From NCBI RefSeq assembly GCF_048269205.1, contig NZ_JBLXJC010000001.1, positions 806,001 through 870,000 of the forward strand: DNA of 64,000 bases, given 5' to 3'. Positions 42,859 through 51,835 of the stretch are shown piece after piece. How positions within the stretch are numbered: position 1 is the first letter of the stretch; each line of letters starts with the position of its first letter. Origin of the DNA: Emcibacter sp048269205 (lineage in GTDB: Bacteria; Pseudomonadota; Alphaproteobacteria; Sphingomonadales; Emcibacteraceae). A program made the translations under genes and the position numbers. A model generated the notes under the pieces. That model did not search any database. It was not told the origin of the DNA and saw nothing but the letters and a program-made list of their open reading frames with translations.

Positions 42859-42942
42859 AGTGGAAAAAGGCTGAAAAATGGTAACGGGAAATTAAGGACG
42901 GGGTTTTAAAATAGGACATAAAGAAGCATGCCGGAGAAAAAA

Positions 42943-43416
42943 ATGAAAAACCGACTGGTGACCAGCGAAGGTCATCTCGAGCCCCGTTTTCTGGAAAAAT
43001 CCTACCGGGAAGCTCTGGAACTGACAGTTTCCGTCGCCGAATATATGGAAAATCAAAAGGGAAAAATACCGGTTCCTGAGCTCGGGAAAAAGGTGGGCTT
43101 TGCCAGCGAAAGCATGCGAATGACAACCTGCCTGATGCAGTCCGTTTCCTGGCTTCTGGTCCAGAAAGGCGTTGTCGCCGGCGAATTGTCCGCCGAAGAG
43201 GCCATGGACAACAAATACCGGCTGAACAACCGGGATACCTGTCTCGCGTCGGACGAGGGAATTCTCGACAATCTCCCCGAAGAATTCAGGGCTTATCTCG
43301 AACGTACCCAGGATCTCTACCGCCGGGTCGAACGGATGGAGATGATGCTCAGCGGTGGGGAAGTGACCGACAACCCTGTGCACAATCTTCTTGATAAAAT
43401 TCGCAATCCGGACTGA
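42943..43416 (+). CDS. rcdA: RcdA-like protein (DUF1465)
   Basis: A 157-aa three-helix-bundle protein of the DUF1465 family. In Caulobacter, RcdA is an adaptor that helps deliver the cell-cycle regulator CtrA and others to ClpXP. Recognisable parts are LEPRFLEKSYREALELTVSVAEYM and KVGFASESMRMTTCLMQSVSWLLVQKGV. The tail begins LERTQDLYRRVERMEMML. I choose the ATG at 42943 because GGAG lies six bases upstream; an in-frame ATG at 42928 is possible. CtrA delivery here is assumed from the family. Confidence 0.82.
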   Translation: MKNRLVTSEGHLEPRFLEKSYREALELTVSVAEYMENQKGKIPVPELGKKVGFASESMRMTTCLMQSVSWLLVQKGVVAGELSAEEAMDNKYRLNNRDTCLASDEGILDNLPEEFRAYLERTQDLYRRVERMEMMLSGGEVTDNPVHNLLDKIRNPD

Positions 43417-43454
43417 GGCGGGCAGCAATCCCTAATTACATGACCGAAAATAGA

Positions 43455-43476
43455 AAAGGCGCCGTGAGGCGCCTTT
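43455..43476. terminator. Bidirectional terminator between rcdA and rpmE
   Basis: Perfect 9-base stem AAAGGCGCC / GGCGCCTTT with a GTGA loop, between the convergent genes. Confidence 0.85.
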
Positions 43477-43499
43477 GTAATTTTGCTGCAAACTCTTTA

Positions 43500-43724
43500 T
43501 TATTTGTTGAGTTTGAAGTTTCCAAAACGTTTGTTGAAAGCAGCCACGCGGCCTTTTTCAGATACTTTCTGAGTGCCGCCAACCCATGCCGGATGGGATT
43601 TCGGATCAACCTCGAGAGTAAGGGTGTCGCCTTCACTGCCCCATGTGGAGCGTGTCTCATATGTGGTGCCGTCAGTCATAACCACTTTGATGGTATGATA
43701 GTCGGGATGAATGTCGTTTTTCAT
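43500..43724 (-). CDS. rpmE: 50S ribosomal protein L31, zinc-free type
   Basis: A 74-aa L31 starting MKNDIHPDYHTIKVVMTDGT and ending FNKRFGNFKLNK. It has no cysteines, so the CxxC zinc site of C+ L31 is absent. This C- form is usual in Alphaproteobacteria. The start at 43724 is chosen from family similarity. A longer frame from 43781 would add 19 unrelated residues. The initiation context AAAGCGATGAAA matches that of rpmJ. Confidence 0.95.
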   Translation of the reverse strand: MKNDIHPDYHTIKVVMTDGTTYETRSTWGSEGDTLTLEVDPKSHPAWVGGTQKVSEKGRVAAFNKRFGNFKLNK

Positions 43725-43914
43725 CGCTTTAATCTCTCCGCGAAAATAATTTGCGCCTGTATAAACAAGTCGCCGCCCCAAGGCAAGCCCGAATACGCTT
43801 AAAACATAAAAATATGGCGGGTTTGCTTAAATAATGTGAATTGTTGGCGTTGTAAGCCTGCTTCTGCCCTGCTATATCCTTATCCAGAAGATCATTACAG
43901 GGTATTTGTACGAT

Positions 43915-45723
43915 ATGGCAAGAGGAAACCCGGGTGTTAGTCCGGCCCGCGACGAATTTGAACCTGAAAAGAAGAATGTCAAGGAGATCAGACTGTTATG
44001 GTCTTTCATGTCTCGCTATCAGGGAACAATTATACTGGCGCTCATTGCCCTGGTAATTGCGGCTGGGGCCACCCTGGCTATTCCTCAAGCAGTCAGGCGC
44101 ATTGTCGATATGGGTTTTTCCAGTGAAAACCTTGCCCTGATTAACGTCTATTTTTTCGGCCTTCTCGGCGTTGCCATTCTTCTGGCTGCTGCAACTTTCT
44201 GCCGTTATTACATGGTGACCTGGCTTGGTGAGCGAGTCGTTGCCGATATTCGAAAAGCAGTCTTTGACCGTGTCGTGACCTTAAGTCCTACATTCTTTGA
44301 AAATAACCGGTCCGGAGATATCATATCCCGCCTGACGACAGATACAACTGTGATCCAGTCCGTGGTCGGGTCTTCAGCTTCTGTAGCGCTCAGGAATATT
44401 CTAACATTCCTGGGCGGATTGGTGTTCATGGCGATTACCAGCGCCAAGCTCCTGCTGGTGGTTCTGGTTGCCGTACCGGTGGTTGTCTTCCCGATTATTT
44501 TTCTGGGCCGCAAGGTGAAAAGCCTGTCCAAACAGTCCCAGGACCGCATCGCGGATGCCAGTGCTTCCGCCAATGAAACGGTGGGGGCTGTCCAGACGGT
44601 TCAATCATATACGCGGGAAAAATTTGAACAGTCTAAATTTGCCGATTTTGTGGAACATGCTTTTGGTGTGGCGGTCAAGCGGACCCGGGTCCGCGCCTGG
44701 CTGACGGCCGTTGTCATCCTGATGGTCTTTGGAGCTGTTGATCTTGTACTCTGGGTTGGGGCATCCGATGTAGCGACCGGCCTCATGAGCGGTGGTGAAC
44801 TCACCGCCTTTCTCATTTATGCGGTATTGGTTGCCGGGGCCGTAGGGTCTCTGTCCGAGGTTTATGGCGAGTTGCAGCGTGCGGCTGGGGCGGCAAGCCG
44901 CTGTATGGAAATCATTTCCACCGAGCCTGATATCCGTGCCCCGGAAAACCCTGTGCCTCTGTCCAGTCCGGTGGACGGCAATATTGAGTTCCGCAATGTG
45001 GTGTTTGCTTACCCCTCACAACCGGATATGAATACTCTGCAGGATTTTTCCCTGACGGTGGCGAAAGGGGAAACTGTAGCGGTTGTCGGGCCCTCAGGCG
45101 CCGGAAAGTCCACCGTATTCCAGTTGCTGCAGAGATTTTATGATCCTCTGTCCGGAGAAATCCTGATTGACGGGGTGCCGCTTAATCAGGCAGATCCGGA
45201 AGAAATTCGCCGTCAGATGTCTGTTGTGCATCAGGAAAGTGTGATTTTTGCAGCAAGCATCGAGGAAAATATTCGCTACGGCCGCATCGACGCCACGGAA
45301 GACATGGTTCGCGAGGCTGCCCGGGCTGCCCAGGCCGACGAATTTATCAACCGTCTGCCGGACGGTATGAACACCTATCTCGGTGAGCGTGGCACCCGCC
45401 TGTCGGGCGGTCAGAAGCAGCGTGTGGCCATCGCCCGGGCCATTCTCAGGGATGCGCCGATCCTGCTTCTGGACGAGGCCACCTCGGCCCTGGATGCGGA
45501 AAGCGAGAAACTTGTCCAGACTGCGCTGGACCGTCTGATGGAAGGCCGGACCACGCTGGTCATCGCTCACCGTTTGGCCACTGTATTGCAGGCAGACCGG
45601 ATCGTGGTTATGGATCAAGGACGCATCGTCGATATCGGCACCCATCAGGAACTAAGCCAGAAAGGCGGACTTTATGCCCGCCTGGCGGAACTTCAATTTG
45701 CCGATATGCGTGAACCGGCCTAG
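43915..45723 (+). CDS. ABC exporter, MsbA-related permease/ATPase fusion
   Basis: A half-transporter of about 602 aa. Six membrane helices cover about 35-310, followed by an ATPase domain. The ATPase shows Walker A VGPSGAGKST near 393, Q-loop VVHQESVIF, signature LSGGQKQRVAIARA near 502, and Walker B ILLLDEATSALD. It matches the alphaproteobacterial MsbA-related group, which commonly sits by rpmE. The lipid or drug substrate is unproven. A TTG at 43906 lies closer to an AGGG, but the ATG at 43915 is the more likely start. Confidence 0.9.
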   Translation: MARGNPGVSPARDEFEPEKKNVKEIRLLWSFMSRYQGTIILALIALVIAAGATLAIPQAVRRIVDMGFSSENLALINVYFFGLLGVAILLAAATFCRYYMVTWLGERVVADIRKAVFDRVVTLSPTFFENNRSGDIISRLTTDTTVIQSVVGSSASVALRNILTFLGGLVFMAITSAKLLLVVLVAVPVVVFPIIFLGRKVKSLSKQSQDRIADASASANETVGAVQTVQSYTREKFEQSKFADFVEHAFGVAVKRTRVRAWLTAVVILMVFGAVDLVLWVGASDVATGLMSGGELTAFLIYAVLVAGAVGSLSEVYGELQRAAGAASRCMEIISTEPDIRAPENPVPLSSPVDGNIEFRNVVFAYPSQPDMNTLQDFSLTVAKGETVAVVGPSGAGKSTVFQLLQRFYDPLSGEILIDGVPLNQADPEEIRRQMSVVHQESVIFAASIEENIRYGRIDATEDMVREAARAAQADEFINRLPDGMNTYLGERGTRLSGGQKQRVAIARAILRDAPILLLDEATSALDAESEKLVQTALDRLMEGRTTLVIAHRLATVLQADRIVVMDQGRIVDIGTHQELSQKGGLYARLAELQFADMREPA

Positions 45724-45824
45724 ATTGTTTTAGAGAGGTAAATCTCTCCGAAAATGAGTTGATATTGCGGAACTATTAATATCAGTGTATTCTTATAAGA
45801 CGGGGACGGTGAAGGGACGTCATA

Positions 45825-46418
45825 TTGTTTTTCACGCATGAATTTCAGGATGTCTGGGAATATTGGCTCAGTATTTGTGGTAATAACATCATCCCGAACA
45901 AAAAGGATTTTGATCCGGCAGCATTATCTGCGCAGTTGGGGGAAATCGGGATTTTTGACTGGGAAGGTGACGAATTATATCTGCGTGTGCTTGGGAGCGA
46001 TATCATTGAAGAGATCGGTGTGGATTTTTCCGGACACAAGCTTTTGAGCAAGGGGTTGCCGTCCGTAACGGGTTTTGCCAAGGCTTATTTCAGGACAATC
46101 TTTAACTTTCCGTGTGGACTTCAGACAATTTCTGTCGAACGAAAACGCTCAGGACTTTTGGTTGAAGCGGCGTTACTCTTTCTTCCGCTTGATGTCGAAG
46201 GCAGAAACGATAACCAGATTTTGGTTTACCGCCAGCATTTGGCGTCGGCAGGGTATGATAGTAAATACCCGGACTTTGTTCATCTGGGCATAAACCAGAT
46301 AATTATGATTGACCTTGGATGTGGTACTCCCGACATCGATCTGGAGAAACAACTTGAAAAGACCCGATTTCTATCCGATGAAAAAAAAGGGTTATTCCAC
46401 AAACTATTGTTGCGTTAG
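45825..46418 (+). CDS. PAS_5-family protein
   Basis: A 197-aa protein consisting mostly of one PAS domain of the alphaproteobacterial PAS_5 type. Hallmarks are FQDVWEYWLSICGNNIIPNKKDFDP near the start, FDWEGDELYLRVLGSDIIEEIGVDFSG and LFLPLDVEG. No output domain is attached. The start is a TTG with GAAGGG eight bases upstream; no in-frame ATG fits. Ligand and partner are unknown. The last 15 bases overlap the convergent OmpA-like gene. Confidence 0.75.
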   Translation: MFFTHEFQDVWEYWLSICGNNIIPNKKDFDPAALSAQLGEIGIFDWEGDELYLRVLGSDIIEEIGVDFSGHKLLSKGLPSVTGFAKAYFRTIFNFPCGLQTISVERKRSGLLVEAALLFLPLDVEGRNDNQILVYRQHLASAGYDSKYPDFVHLGINQIIMIDLGCGTPDIDLEKQLEKTRFLSDEKKGLFHKLLLR

Positions 46419-47501
46419 CCGCATCTCAATCCGCCGGTTCTGCTCGTAGGCTTCTTCCGTATCCGCCTCATTGAGAGGATGGAACTGACCGAAACCGGTG
46501 GCGGCAAGTCGCTCAGCGGGGATGCCCTGGCTGATCAGATATTTCACCACGGACAGGGCGCGGGCCGCTGAAAGATCCCAGTTGGACGGGAAGCGTTCCG
46601 TCCGGATCGGCAGCTTGTCGGTATGGCCGTCAACACGCAATATCCAGTCAATTTCCTGCGGAATATTTGCGGAAATTTCCTTTAGCGTCTGAGCCAGCTT
46701 GGCCATTTCCCGCCGACCGGCCTCACCGAGGGTATCCGAGCCTGAAGCAAAGAGGACGGAAGAGGGGAAAATGAAGCGATCCCCCTGAATTCGAATGTCA
46801 GACCGCTGGCCCAGGACCTGTTTCAGGCGTCCGAAAAATTCCGATCGATACTGGCTCAGTTCCTGAACCTTGGAGGCCAGGGCCGCATTCAGCCGCGAAC
46901 TCAGGTTCTTGATAGTGGCCAGTTGCTCCTTGTCCCTGGCTTCCGACGCTTCCAGCGCTGTCTGCAGGGCCGCAAGTTGTTGTCTCAAGGCGGCCAGCTG
47001 CCGGTTCAGTATTTCAACTTCCCGGCGCGCGGCCTGGGACAGTTCCTTCTCCCGGGCGAGGGCGGAGTTGCTGTCCCGGTAACGGTTCTCCAGGTCCTGA
47101 ATGGTTTTCAGCTGTTCCGAGCTGGACTGGCTGGCGCGCTGCCCCAGGTTTGTGGCATCAGCCAGATCGGCCTCCAGTTCCTCGATGCGGGAGGACATCT
47201 GTTCTCGCGACAGGTTGGAGTCCTGAAGGGAGGCGGAGAGCTGTGTGATGTTGGCTTTCAGGTCCCGGTTGGATTGTCGTTCCAGGGCCAGAAGGTCAGC
47301 CAGTTCCTGGACCTGCAGGTTCAGCCTTTCCAGGGCGTCATCCCGGCCGGACAGGGCTTGCCCCAGAAAAAACTGGGCCAGCATGAAGACCGAAAGCAGA
47401 AAAATAATGACCAGCAGCAGAGTGCTGAGGGCGTCGACAAAGCCGGGCCATGTATTGTCATTGCCGCTGCCCGGACGCCTTTGTGTCCTGAGCAGGGCCA
47501 T
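46404..47501 (-). CDS. MotB/OmpA-like membrane protein with long coiled coil
   Basis: A 365-aa protein. One helix (FVDALSTLLLVIIFLLSVFMLAQFF, about 22-46) begins with an Asp positioned like the proton-carrying Asp of MotB. A coiled coil of about 150 residues follows (about 60-215), then an OmpA peptidoglycan-binding domain (about 235-362). That domain includes ILRVDGHTDKLPI and GFGQFHPLNEADTEEAYEQNRRIEMRL. It is paired with a MotA/ExbB-like gene that overlaps it by one base. Together they look like a cell-wall-anchored 5:2 ion motor. Its function is unknown. Confidence 0.85.
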   Translation of the reverse strand: MALLRTQRRPGSGNDNTWPGFVDALSTLLLVIIFLLSVFMLAQFFLGQALSGRDDALERLNLQVQELADLLALERQSNRDLKANITQLSASLQDSNLSREQMSSRIEELEADLADATNLGQRASQSSSEQLKTIQDLENRYRDSNSALAREKELSQAARREVEILNRQLAALRQQLAALQTALEASEARDKEQLATIKNLSSRLNAALASKVQELSQYRSEFFGRLKQVLGQRSDIRIQGDRFIFPSSVLFASGSDTLGEAGRREMAKLAQTLKEISANIPQEIDWILRVDGHTDKLPIRTERFPSNWDLSAARALSVVKYLISQGIPAERLAATGFGQFHPLNEADTEEAYEQNRRIEMRLTQQ

Positions 47502-48802
47502 CAGTCCTCGTCCCTTTTGGCGGTCAGCGGCTTGGGGGTGAGAACCGGCGTCTTTTTGGCCTTGGGATTGGGTTCCGGCATGTCATAGTCCAGCGCACCT
47601 GTCGGTGTCTCGGGAGCCTCGGGCTCTGTCTTTGGCGCGGGCGCTGAAGCTTCGGGGGCTTTTCTCGGGGCGGGTCGCCCACGCTCGACAGCAGGGGGTT
47701 CGCGACCATCCATGAAGGCGCCCAGGGTACGGGCGAGAAGTTTGAATTCGGCCCTCAGGTCGTCGGTAAACTGGTTCTGGCCCTTGACCGTTTCTTCCAG
47801 CAGGTGCTTCATCTGCACGTCGATATTTCTCAGGTGCGTGGTGTCGGTTTTGTCCCGTTCGCCGCTCTGCTGCAGGGCAATCACTTCTATCAGTTTCTTC
47901 AGGACGCTGTTCACTTCGCTATTGCTGTCGGACATGCCGGCGATCTGTTCGGAAAGACTGATCAGAGCCGTATTGACCTCCATGCGTTTTTCTTCGCTGC
48001 GGCTGATGACCTTGTGCAGGTTGTCGAGGCTGTCGGCAGTCTGTTCCAGCAGGGCGCTGACGTAGGCAGGAACGGACCCGTCGCCGGCTTCGCTGACAAT
48101 GCCGCCGCCGCGGGACAGTTTGGTAATGCCGGAAAGCCAGTCTTCCAGGCCGTTGAAGAAGCTGCGCTGGGCCTGGCCCGTCTGCAGGTCAATAAAGCCC
48201 AGAATCACGGAGCCGGCAAGACCAAACAGGGAAGAACTGAAGGCGGTGCCCATGCCGCCGAGGGGGGCGGCCAGGCCCTGTTTCAGGTCCTCGAACAGAT
48301 GAGTAATATCGCCTGATCCCACGGTCAGGCTGTCAATGGTGTCCTTAATAGATCCGATCGTGCCGAGCAGGCCCCAGAAGGTTCCCAGAAGACCGAGGAA
48401 AATCAGCAGGCCGATCAAATAGCGGGTGGTCTCCCGGCTTTCATCCATGCGGCCGGCAATGCCGTCGAGAATGGTGCGCAGGGACAGGGCGGACAGGGAT
48501 TTTCTTCTCTGATCCTCCTCCATCATGGCGGCCATTGGCGCCAGCATGGCTGGTGGTTGGGGCAGCGTATCCGGATCGTCATGTTTCTGGAACGCCTGGA
48601 TCCAGTTTACGGCGGTGGAGATCTTTCTAACCTGGGCAATGGAAAAGAGGATGCCGATCACCAACACTGTGACGATCACGCCGTTCAGCATGTAATTGGC
48701 AAGGAATGCCTCTTCCATGGAGGGGAAAAGGACTGCGACAAGCACAATGACTGCCGTCAGAAAAAGAATGATAGTATTCAGGTACTTGGTGGGGCGTATC
48801 AT
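47501..48802 (-). CDS. MotA/TolQ/ExbB-family proton channel protein
   Basis: About 433 aa with four membrane helices. Two are at the N-terminus (YLNTIILFLTAVIVLVAVLF and GVIVTVLVIGILFSIAQV) and two are in the conserved MotA_ExbB core (YLIGLLIFLGLLGTFWGLLG and FSSSLFGLAGSVILGFIDL). The C-terminal about 200 residues are soluble and end in a Pro/Lys-rich tail. The ATG giving MIRPTKYLN is chosen for its AAGG ribosome site. It forms an operon with the OmpA-like gene. It is larger than ExbB or TolQ. This gene pair near efp and suhB recurs in Alphaproteobacteria. Confidence 0.85.
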   Translation of the reverse strand: MIRPTKYLNTIILFLTAVIVLVAVLFPSMEEAFLANYMLNGVIVTVLVIGILFSIAQVRKISTAVNWIQAFQKHDDPDTLPQPPAMLAPMAAMMEEDQRRKSLSALSLRTILDGIAGRMDESRETTRYLIGLLIFLGLLGTFWGLLGTIGSIKDTIDSLTVGSGDITHLFEDLKQGLAAPLGGMGTAFSSSLFGLAGSVILGFIDLQTGQAQRSFFNGLEDWLSGITKLSRGGGIVSEAGDGSVPAYVSALLEQTADSLDNLHKVISRSEEKRMEVNTALISLSEQIAGMSDSNSEVNSVLKKLIEVIALQQSGERDKTDTTHLRNIDVQMKHLLEETVKGQNQFTDDLRAEFKLLARTLGAFMDGREPPAVERGRPAPRKAPEASAPAPKTEPEAPETPTGALDYDMPEPNPKAKKTPVLTPKPLTAKRDED

Positions 48803-48913
48803 TTTCAGCCTTGTCCTCGTTTTTATCGCCTGCAAATTTATCGCAATGTTATCAGGGCGCTAGCAAAGAGTCTAAGTTTTAGTTGGGCAAGATTATGACA
48901 TGGTGGTTGCGGG

Positions 48914-49363
48914 TTAGTTCAGGCGGATGGTGATCTCGAGGTTTTCGTCTGAATGGAGTTTGCCGGAACCGATGGCATGCAGCCTGATGCGCTGGCTATC
49001 GATACCGGCCTGTTCCAGAAGTGCCCGTGCCAGAAGTCCTCTGTTGAAGGCAACCCGCACGGATTCGTGTTTCGCCCGGGCCTCGTTCATATCGCGCAGG
49101 TGTTCGGGGGTGGCGGCATAGCTGTAGATATGGATGGGAAAACTGTACTTTCTGATCTGGTCCGCCCATTCCTTAAGCTGCTCCCGGCTGTTGTTGCCAA
49201 GCTGTAGCTGTCCCTTGTGGAAGCGGAATTGCAACGGTTTCAAATCGGTCAGGCTTGCTGCATTGAGGAAAAGACGTTCACTCTGGGTGTCGGGAAGGTC
49301 TGCAGCAAAAGAAGTCGAGGTCAGTCCAAGCCACATCGCTGTTGTAATGGACAGTCTGATCAT
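48914..49363 (-). CDS. Small periplasmic OmpA-fold protein
   Basis: A 149-aa exported protein with a signal peptide (MIRLSITTAMWLGLTSTSFA) and a single OmpA C-terminal-like domain. Visible parts are LNAASLTDLKPLQFRFHKGQ, HIYSYAATPEHLRDMNEARAKHESVRVAFNRG and AIGSGKLHSDENLEITIRL. The canonical peptidoglycan-binding Asp-Arg pair is not clear. It precedes the motor gene pair on the same strand, so a joint role at the cell wall is possible but unproven. Confidence 0.7.
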   Translation of the reverse strand: MIRLSITTAMWLGLTSTSFAADLPDTQSERLFLNAASLTDLKPLQFRFHKGQLQLGNNSREQLKEWADQIRKYSFPIHIYSYAATPEHLRDMNEARAKHESVRVAFNRGLLARALLEQAGIDSQRIRLHAIGSGKLHSDENLEITIRLN

Positions 49364-49385
49364 TTTTGCCTCTTCCCCTTTTAAC

Positions 49386-50204
49386 TCAGCTCTCTGTTTT
49401 CCTGACTTTTTTGCGCGCCGTTGCCAGAAGCCGGGTCACCGGTCCGTGCAGGGTGCTGTTGGTCGCGAGAATTTCTTTCCCGTCGAGCCTATCCTTCTTA
49501 CCATCAAATGTGGTCACTGTGCCAGCAGCTTCTGTAACCAGCAGAATTCCTGCTGCCACATCCCACATTTGCAGATTGGTTTCCCAGAAGCCGTCATAGC
49601 GACCGGCGGCGACCCAGGCCAGATCCAGGGCAGCGGAGCCGAACCGGCGCACGCCGGCCACTTCCGGCATGACTGTCTCAAGTGCAGAGATGAATTCCGC
49701 ATGTCCGGCGCGGCCCTTGAAGGGGATGCCGGTGGCCAGCAGACTGTCGGCCATATTTTTGCGGGCCGAGACCCTCAGCCGGCGGTTGCCCAGATAGGCG
49801 CCACGACCCTTTTCCGCCCAGAATATCTCGTCTGTCAGTGGTTGATAGACGAGAGCGGCCGTAATCTCGCCATTCTGTTCCAGGGCAATGGAGATGCAGA
49901 AATGGGGAATACCGTGCAGAAAATTGGTGGTGCCGTCCAGCGGGTCAACGATCCAGCGGGAGGTTTCATCCCGGCCTTTGACCTCGCCGTTTTCCTCGAG
50001 CAGAAACCCGAAGTCGGGGCGGGCTTTCGAAAGTTCCTCGAAAATGATTTTTTCTGCCCGGGTGTCGGCGGCGGAAACAAAGTCGGCTGGGCCCTTGCGG
50101 GAAACCTGCAGCTGTTCTACTTCACCGAAGTCCCTGGCCAGCTTGCGGCCGGCTTTTTCAGCGGCTTTCTGCATGACATTGATGATGGCTGACTGAAGCG
50201 CCAT
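49386..50204 (-). CDS. suhB: Inositol-1-monophosphatase family protein (SuhB-like)
   Basis: A 272-aa magnesium-dependent phosphatase fold. The three metal motifs are intact: E in FLLEENGE (about 67-74), WIVDPLDGTTNFLHGIPH (about 85-102) and the C-terminal WDVAAGILLVTEAAG (about 220-234). The family hydrolyses inositol monophosphates. In E. coli, SuhB also acts in rRNA transcription antitermination, so either role is possible. It lies 24 bp after efp, a conserved alphaproteobacterial pair. Confidence 0.92.
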   Translation of the reverse strand: MALQSAIINVMQKAAEKAGRKLARDFGEVEQLQVSRKGPADFVSAADTRAEKIIFEELSKARPDFGFLLEENGEVKGRDETSRWIVDPLDGTTNFLHGIPHFCISIALEQNGEITAALVYQPLTDEIFWAEKGRGAYLGNRRLRVSARKNMADSLLATGIPFKGRAGHAEFISALETVMPEVAGVRRFGSAALDLAWVAAGRYDGFWETNLQMWDVAAGILLVTEAAGTVTTFDGKKDRLDGKEILATNSTLHGPVTRLLATARKKVRKTES

Positions 50205-50228
50205 GATGGTTTCCTTTGATTAAGGGAG

Positions 50229-50792
50229 TTACTTGGCGCGTTCCGCGTAGGTGCTGTCTTCGGTATAGACAACAATGCGATCGCCCTGGCTGATAAAAGG
50301 CGGCACCATGACCCGGACACCGTTTTCCATAATGGCCGGTTTGTTGGAAGAGGCCGCGGTCTGGCCCTTGACGACGGGCTCGGTTTCGGCCACCTCAAGC
50401 TCAACCGTCTGGGGGAGCTGCACACCGAGCGGGGCGCCTTCGTAGCTTTCGATCACCACTTCCATACCGTCCTGGAGATAGACTTTCTGATCGCCGATCA
50501 GTTCGCCGCTGATTTCGACCTGCTCGTAGGTTTCAGTATCCATGAAGGTATACATGTCGTCTGCTTCGAACAGGAAAGTATGGTCTTTCTGTTCCAGGCG
50601 GACCCGTTCGACTTTTTCAGAGGAGCGAAAGCGTTCGTTAAGTTTGCGGCCGTCTTTCAGGTTTTTCAGTTCAACCTGCAGATAGGCACCGCCCTTGCCG
50701 GGCTGGGTGTGCTGGATTTTTACTGCAACCCAGAGGCCGCCCTGATGTTCAATAACGTTTCCCGGACGAATGGAGTTTCCATCTATCTTCAT
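50229..50792 (-). CDS. efp: Elongation factor P
   Basis: A 187-aa translation factor that relieves ribosome stalling at polyproline. It has the three-domain KOW-OB-OB layout. The modifiable lysine is in the loop PGKGGAYLQ at about residue 34. The family signature near the end reads VKGQTAASSNKPAIMENGVRVMVPPFI. An epmA or earP gene for modifying the loop residue is not in the window. First gene of the efp-suhB run. Confidence 0.96.
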   Translation of the reverse strand: MKIDGNSIRPGNVIEHQGGLWVAVKIQHTQPGKGGAYLQVELKNLKDGRKLNERFRSSEKVERVRLEQKDHTFLFEADDMYTFMDTETYEQVEISGELIGDQKVYLQDGMEVVIESYEGAPLGVQLPQTVELEVAETEPVVKGQTAASSNKPAIMENGVRVMVPPFISQGDRIVVYTEDSTYAERAK

Positions 50793-50895
50793 GATGCTGA
50801 CCTTTTAAAAGAACAATGCTGTTTGGCGCGCAACCTATCAGGTTGGCGGCTTCCGTGCAACGCAAATTGACGGCAAAAACGCAGAATTTACGGTC

Positions 50896-51819
50896 CTAGT
50901 AGCCGAGGGCGGTGTCTACCGGATTGACCGGGGGGAGGCCGGCGCGAAGGGCGCGATAATTTTCAAGAATATAATCCGTCAGGTCCCGGCTGCGGCTGAC
51001 ACTGGCGACATGAGGTGTGACAAGAATTCTGGGGTGGCGCCAGAGGGGGCTGTCCTGGGGCAGGGGCTCCTGTTCGAAGACATCCAGGCACGCACCGGCC
51101 ACATGTCCCTGATACAGGGCATCCAGCAGGTCATCGACCACGAGATGATCACCCCGCGCCGCATTGATCAGGTAGGCGCCTTCCTTCATCATGTTGAACA
51201 GGTCCCGGTTCAGAATGCCCTGTGTTTCTGAAGTTAGCGGCAACAGGCAGACCACATAGTCAGCATCCATTACGGCCGCGCCCAGTTCCTTGCGCCCGGC
51301 ATGGCAGGCGCAGTTGTCCAGTGACTTGCGGGTGCGGCTCCAGCCGCTTGTCGCAAACCCCATAGCCTGCAACTGTTCTACCGTACAGCGGCCAAGTTCA
51401 CCAAGCCCCAGCACGGTGACCCGGTTCCCTGGCCGTGGCGCATGCGGTGTCCAGCTTCCGGCCGCCTGATATTCCCGGTAATCCACCAGACGCAACCGGT
51501 AAGCGAGGATGGCGCCTGTCACATAGTCGGCCATCTGCCGGGACAGGCTGTCGGCGACAAAGCGGCAGATGGGGACATCTTCAGGAAGATCCGGATCGGA
51601 AAGAATGTGATCCACACCCGCCCCGAAAGAAGCGATAAGTTTCAAATTGGGAAAAGTCCTGAAAATACCGGGGGAATGGCCCCAGCTAACCACGATCTCA
51701 ACATCCTTTGCCGGGCCTGTCTCCGGCCAGATGAAAATCTTTTCCTCCGGGATTTCTTTTTGCAGAAGGCCCCTGATTTTTTCAGCCTGCGTTTCGGAAA
51801 GGATAAGCAATATGGACAT
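50896..51819 (-). CDS. D-2-hydroxyacid dehydrogenase (GhrA-like)
   Basis: A 307-aa NAD(P)-dependent dehydrogenase of the glyoxylate/hydroxypyruvate reductase A group. The Rossmann motif VTVLGLGELGRCTVEQLQAMG is near 134-154. Catalytic residues lie in AARGDHLVVDDLL (Arg), DVFEQEPLP (Glu) and TPHVAS (His). All are intact. It is in the same direction as the VOC gene and divergent from a LysR regulator, so these may form one regulated metabolic unit. Confidence 0.88.
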   Translation of the reverse strand: MSILLILSETQAEKIRGLLQKEIPEEKIFIWPETGPAKDVEIVVSWGHSPGIFRTFPNLKLIASFGAGVDHILSDPDLPEDVPICRFVADSLSRQMADYVTGAILAYRLRLVDYREYQAAGSWTPHAPRPGNRVTVLGLGELGRCTVEQLQAMGFATSGWSRTRKSLDNCACHAGRKELGAAVMDADYVVCLLPLTSETQGILNRDLFNMMKEGAYLINAARGDHLVVDDLLDALYQGHVAGACLDVFEQEPLPQDSPLWRHPRILVTPHVASVSRSRDLTDYILENYRALRAGLPPVNPVDTALGY

Positions 51820-51835
51820 GGTCGCACTTCAGAAT

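Noticed and set aside
46404..48802. ZorAB pair of a Zorya anti-phage system
   Set aside because: No ZorC, ZorD or ZorE gene is adjacent, and the pair sits in conserved housekeeping context beside suhB and efp.
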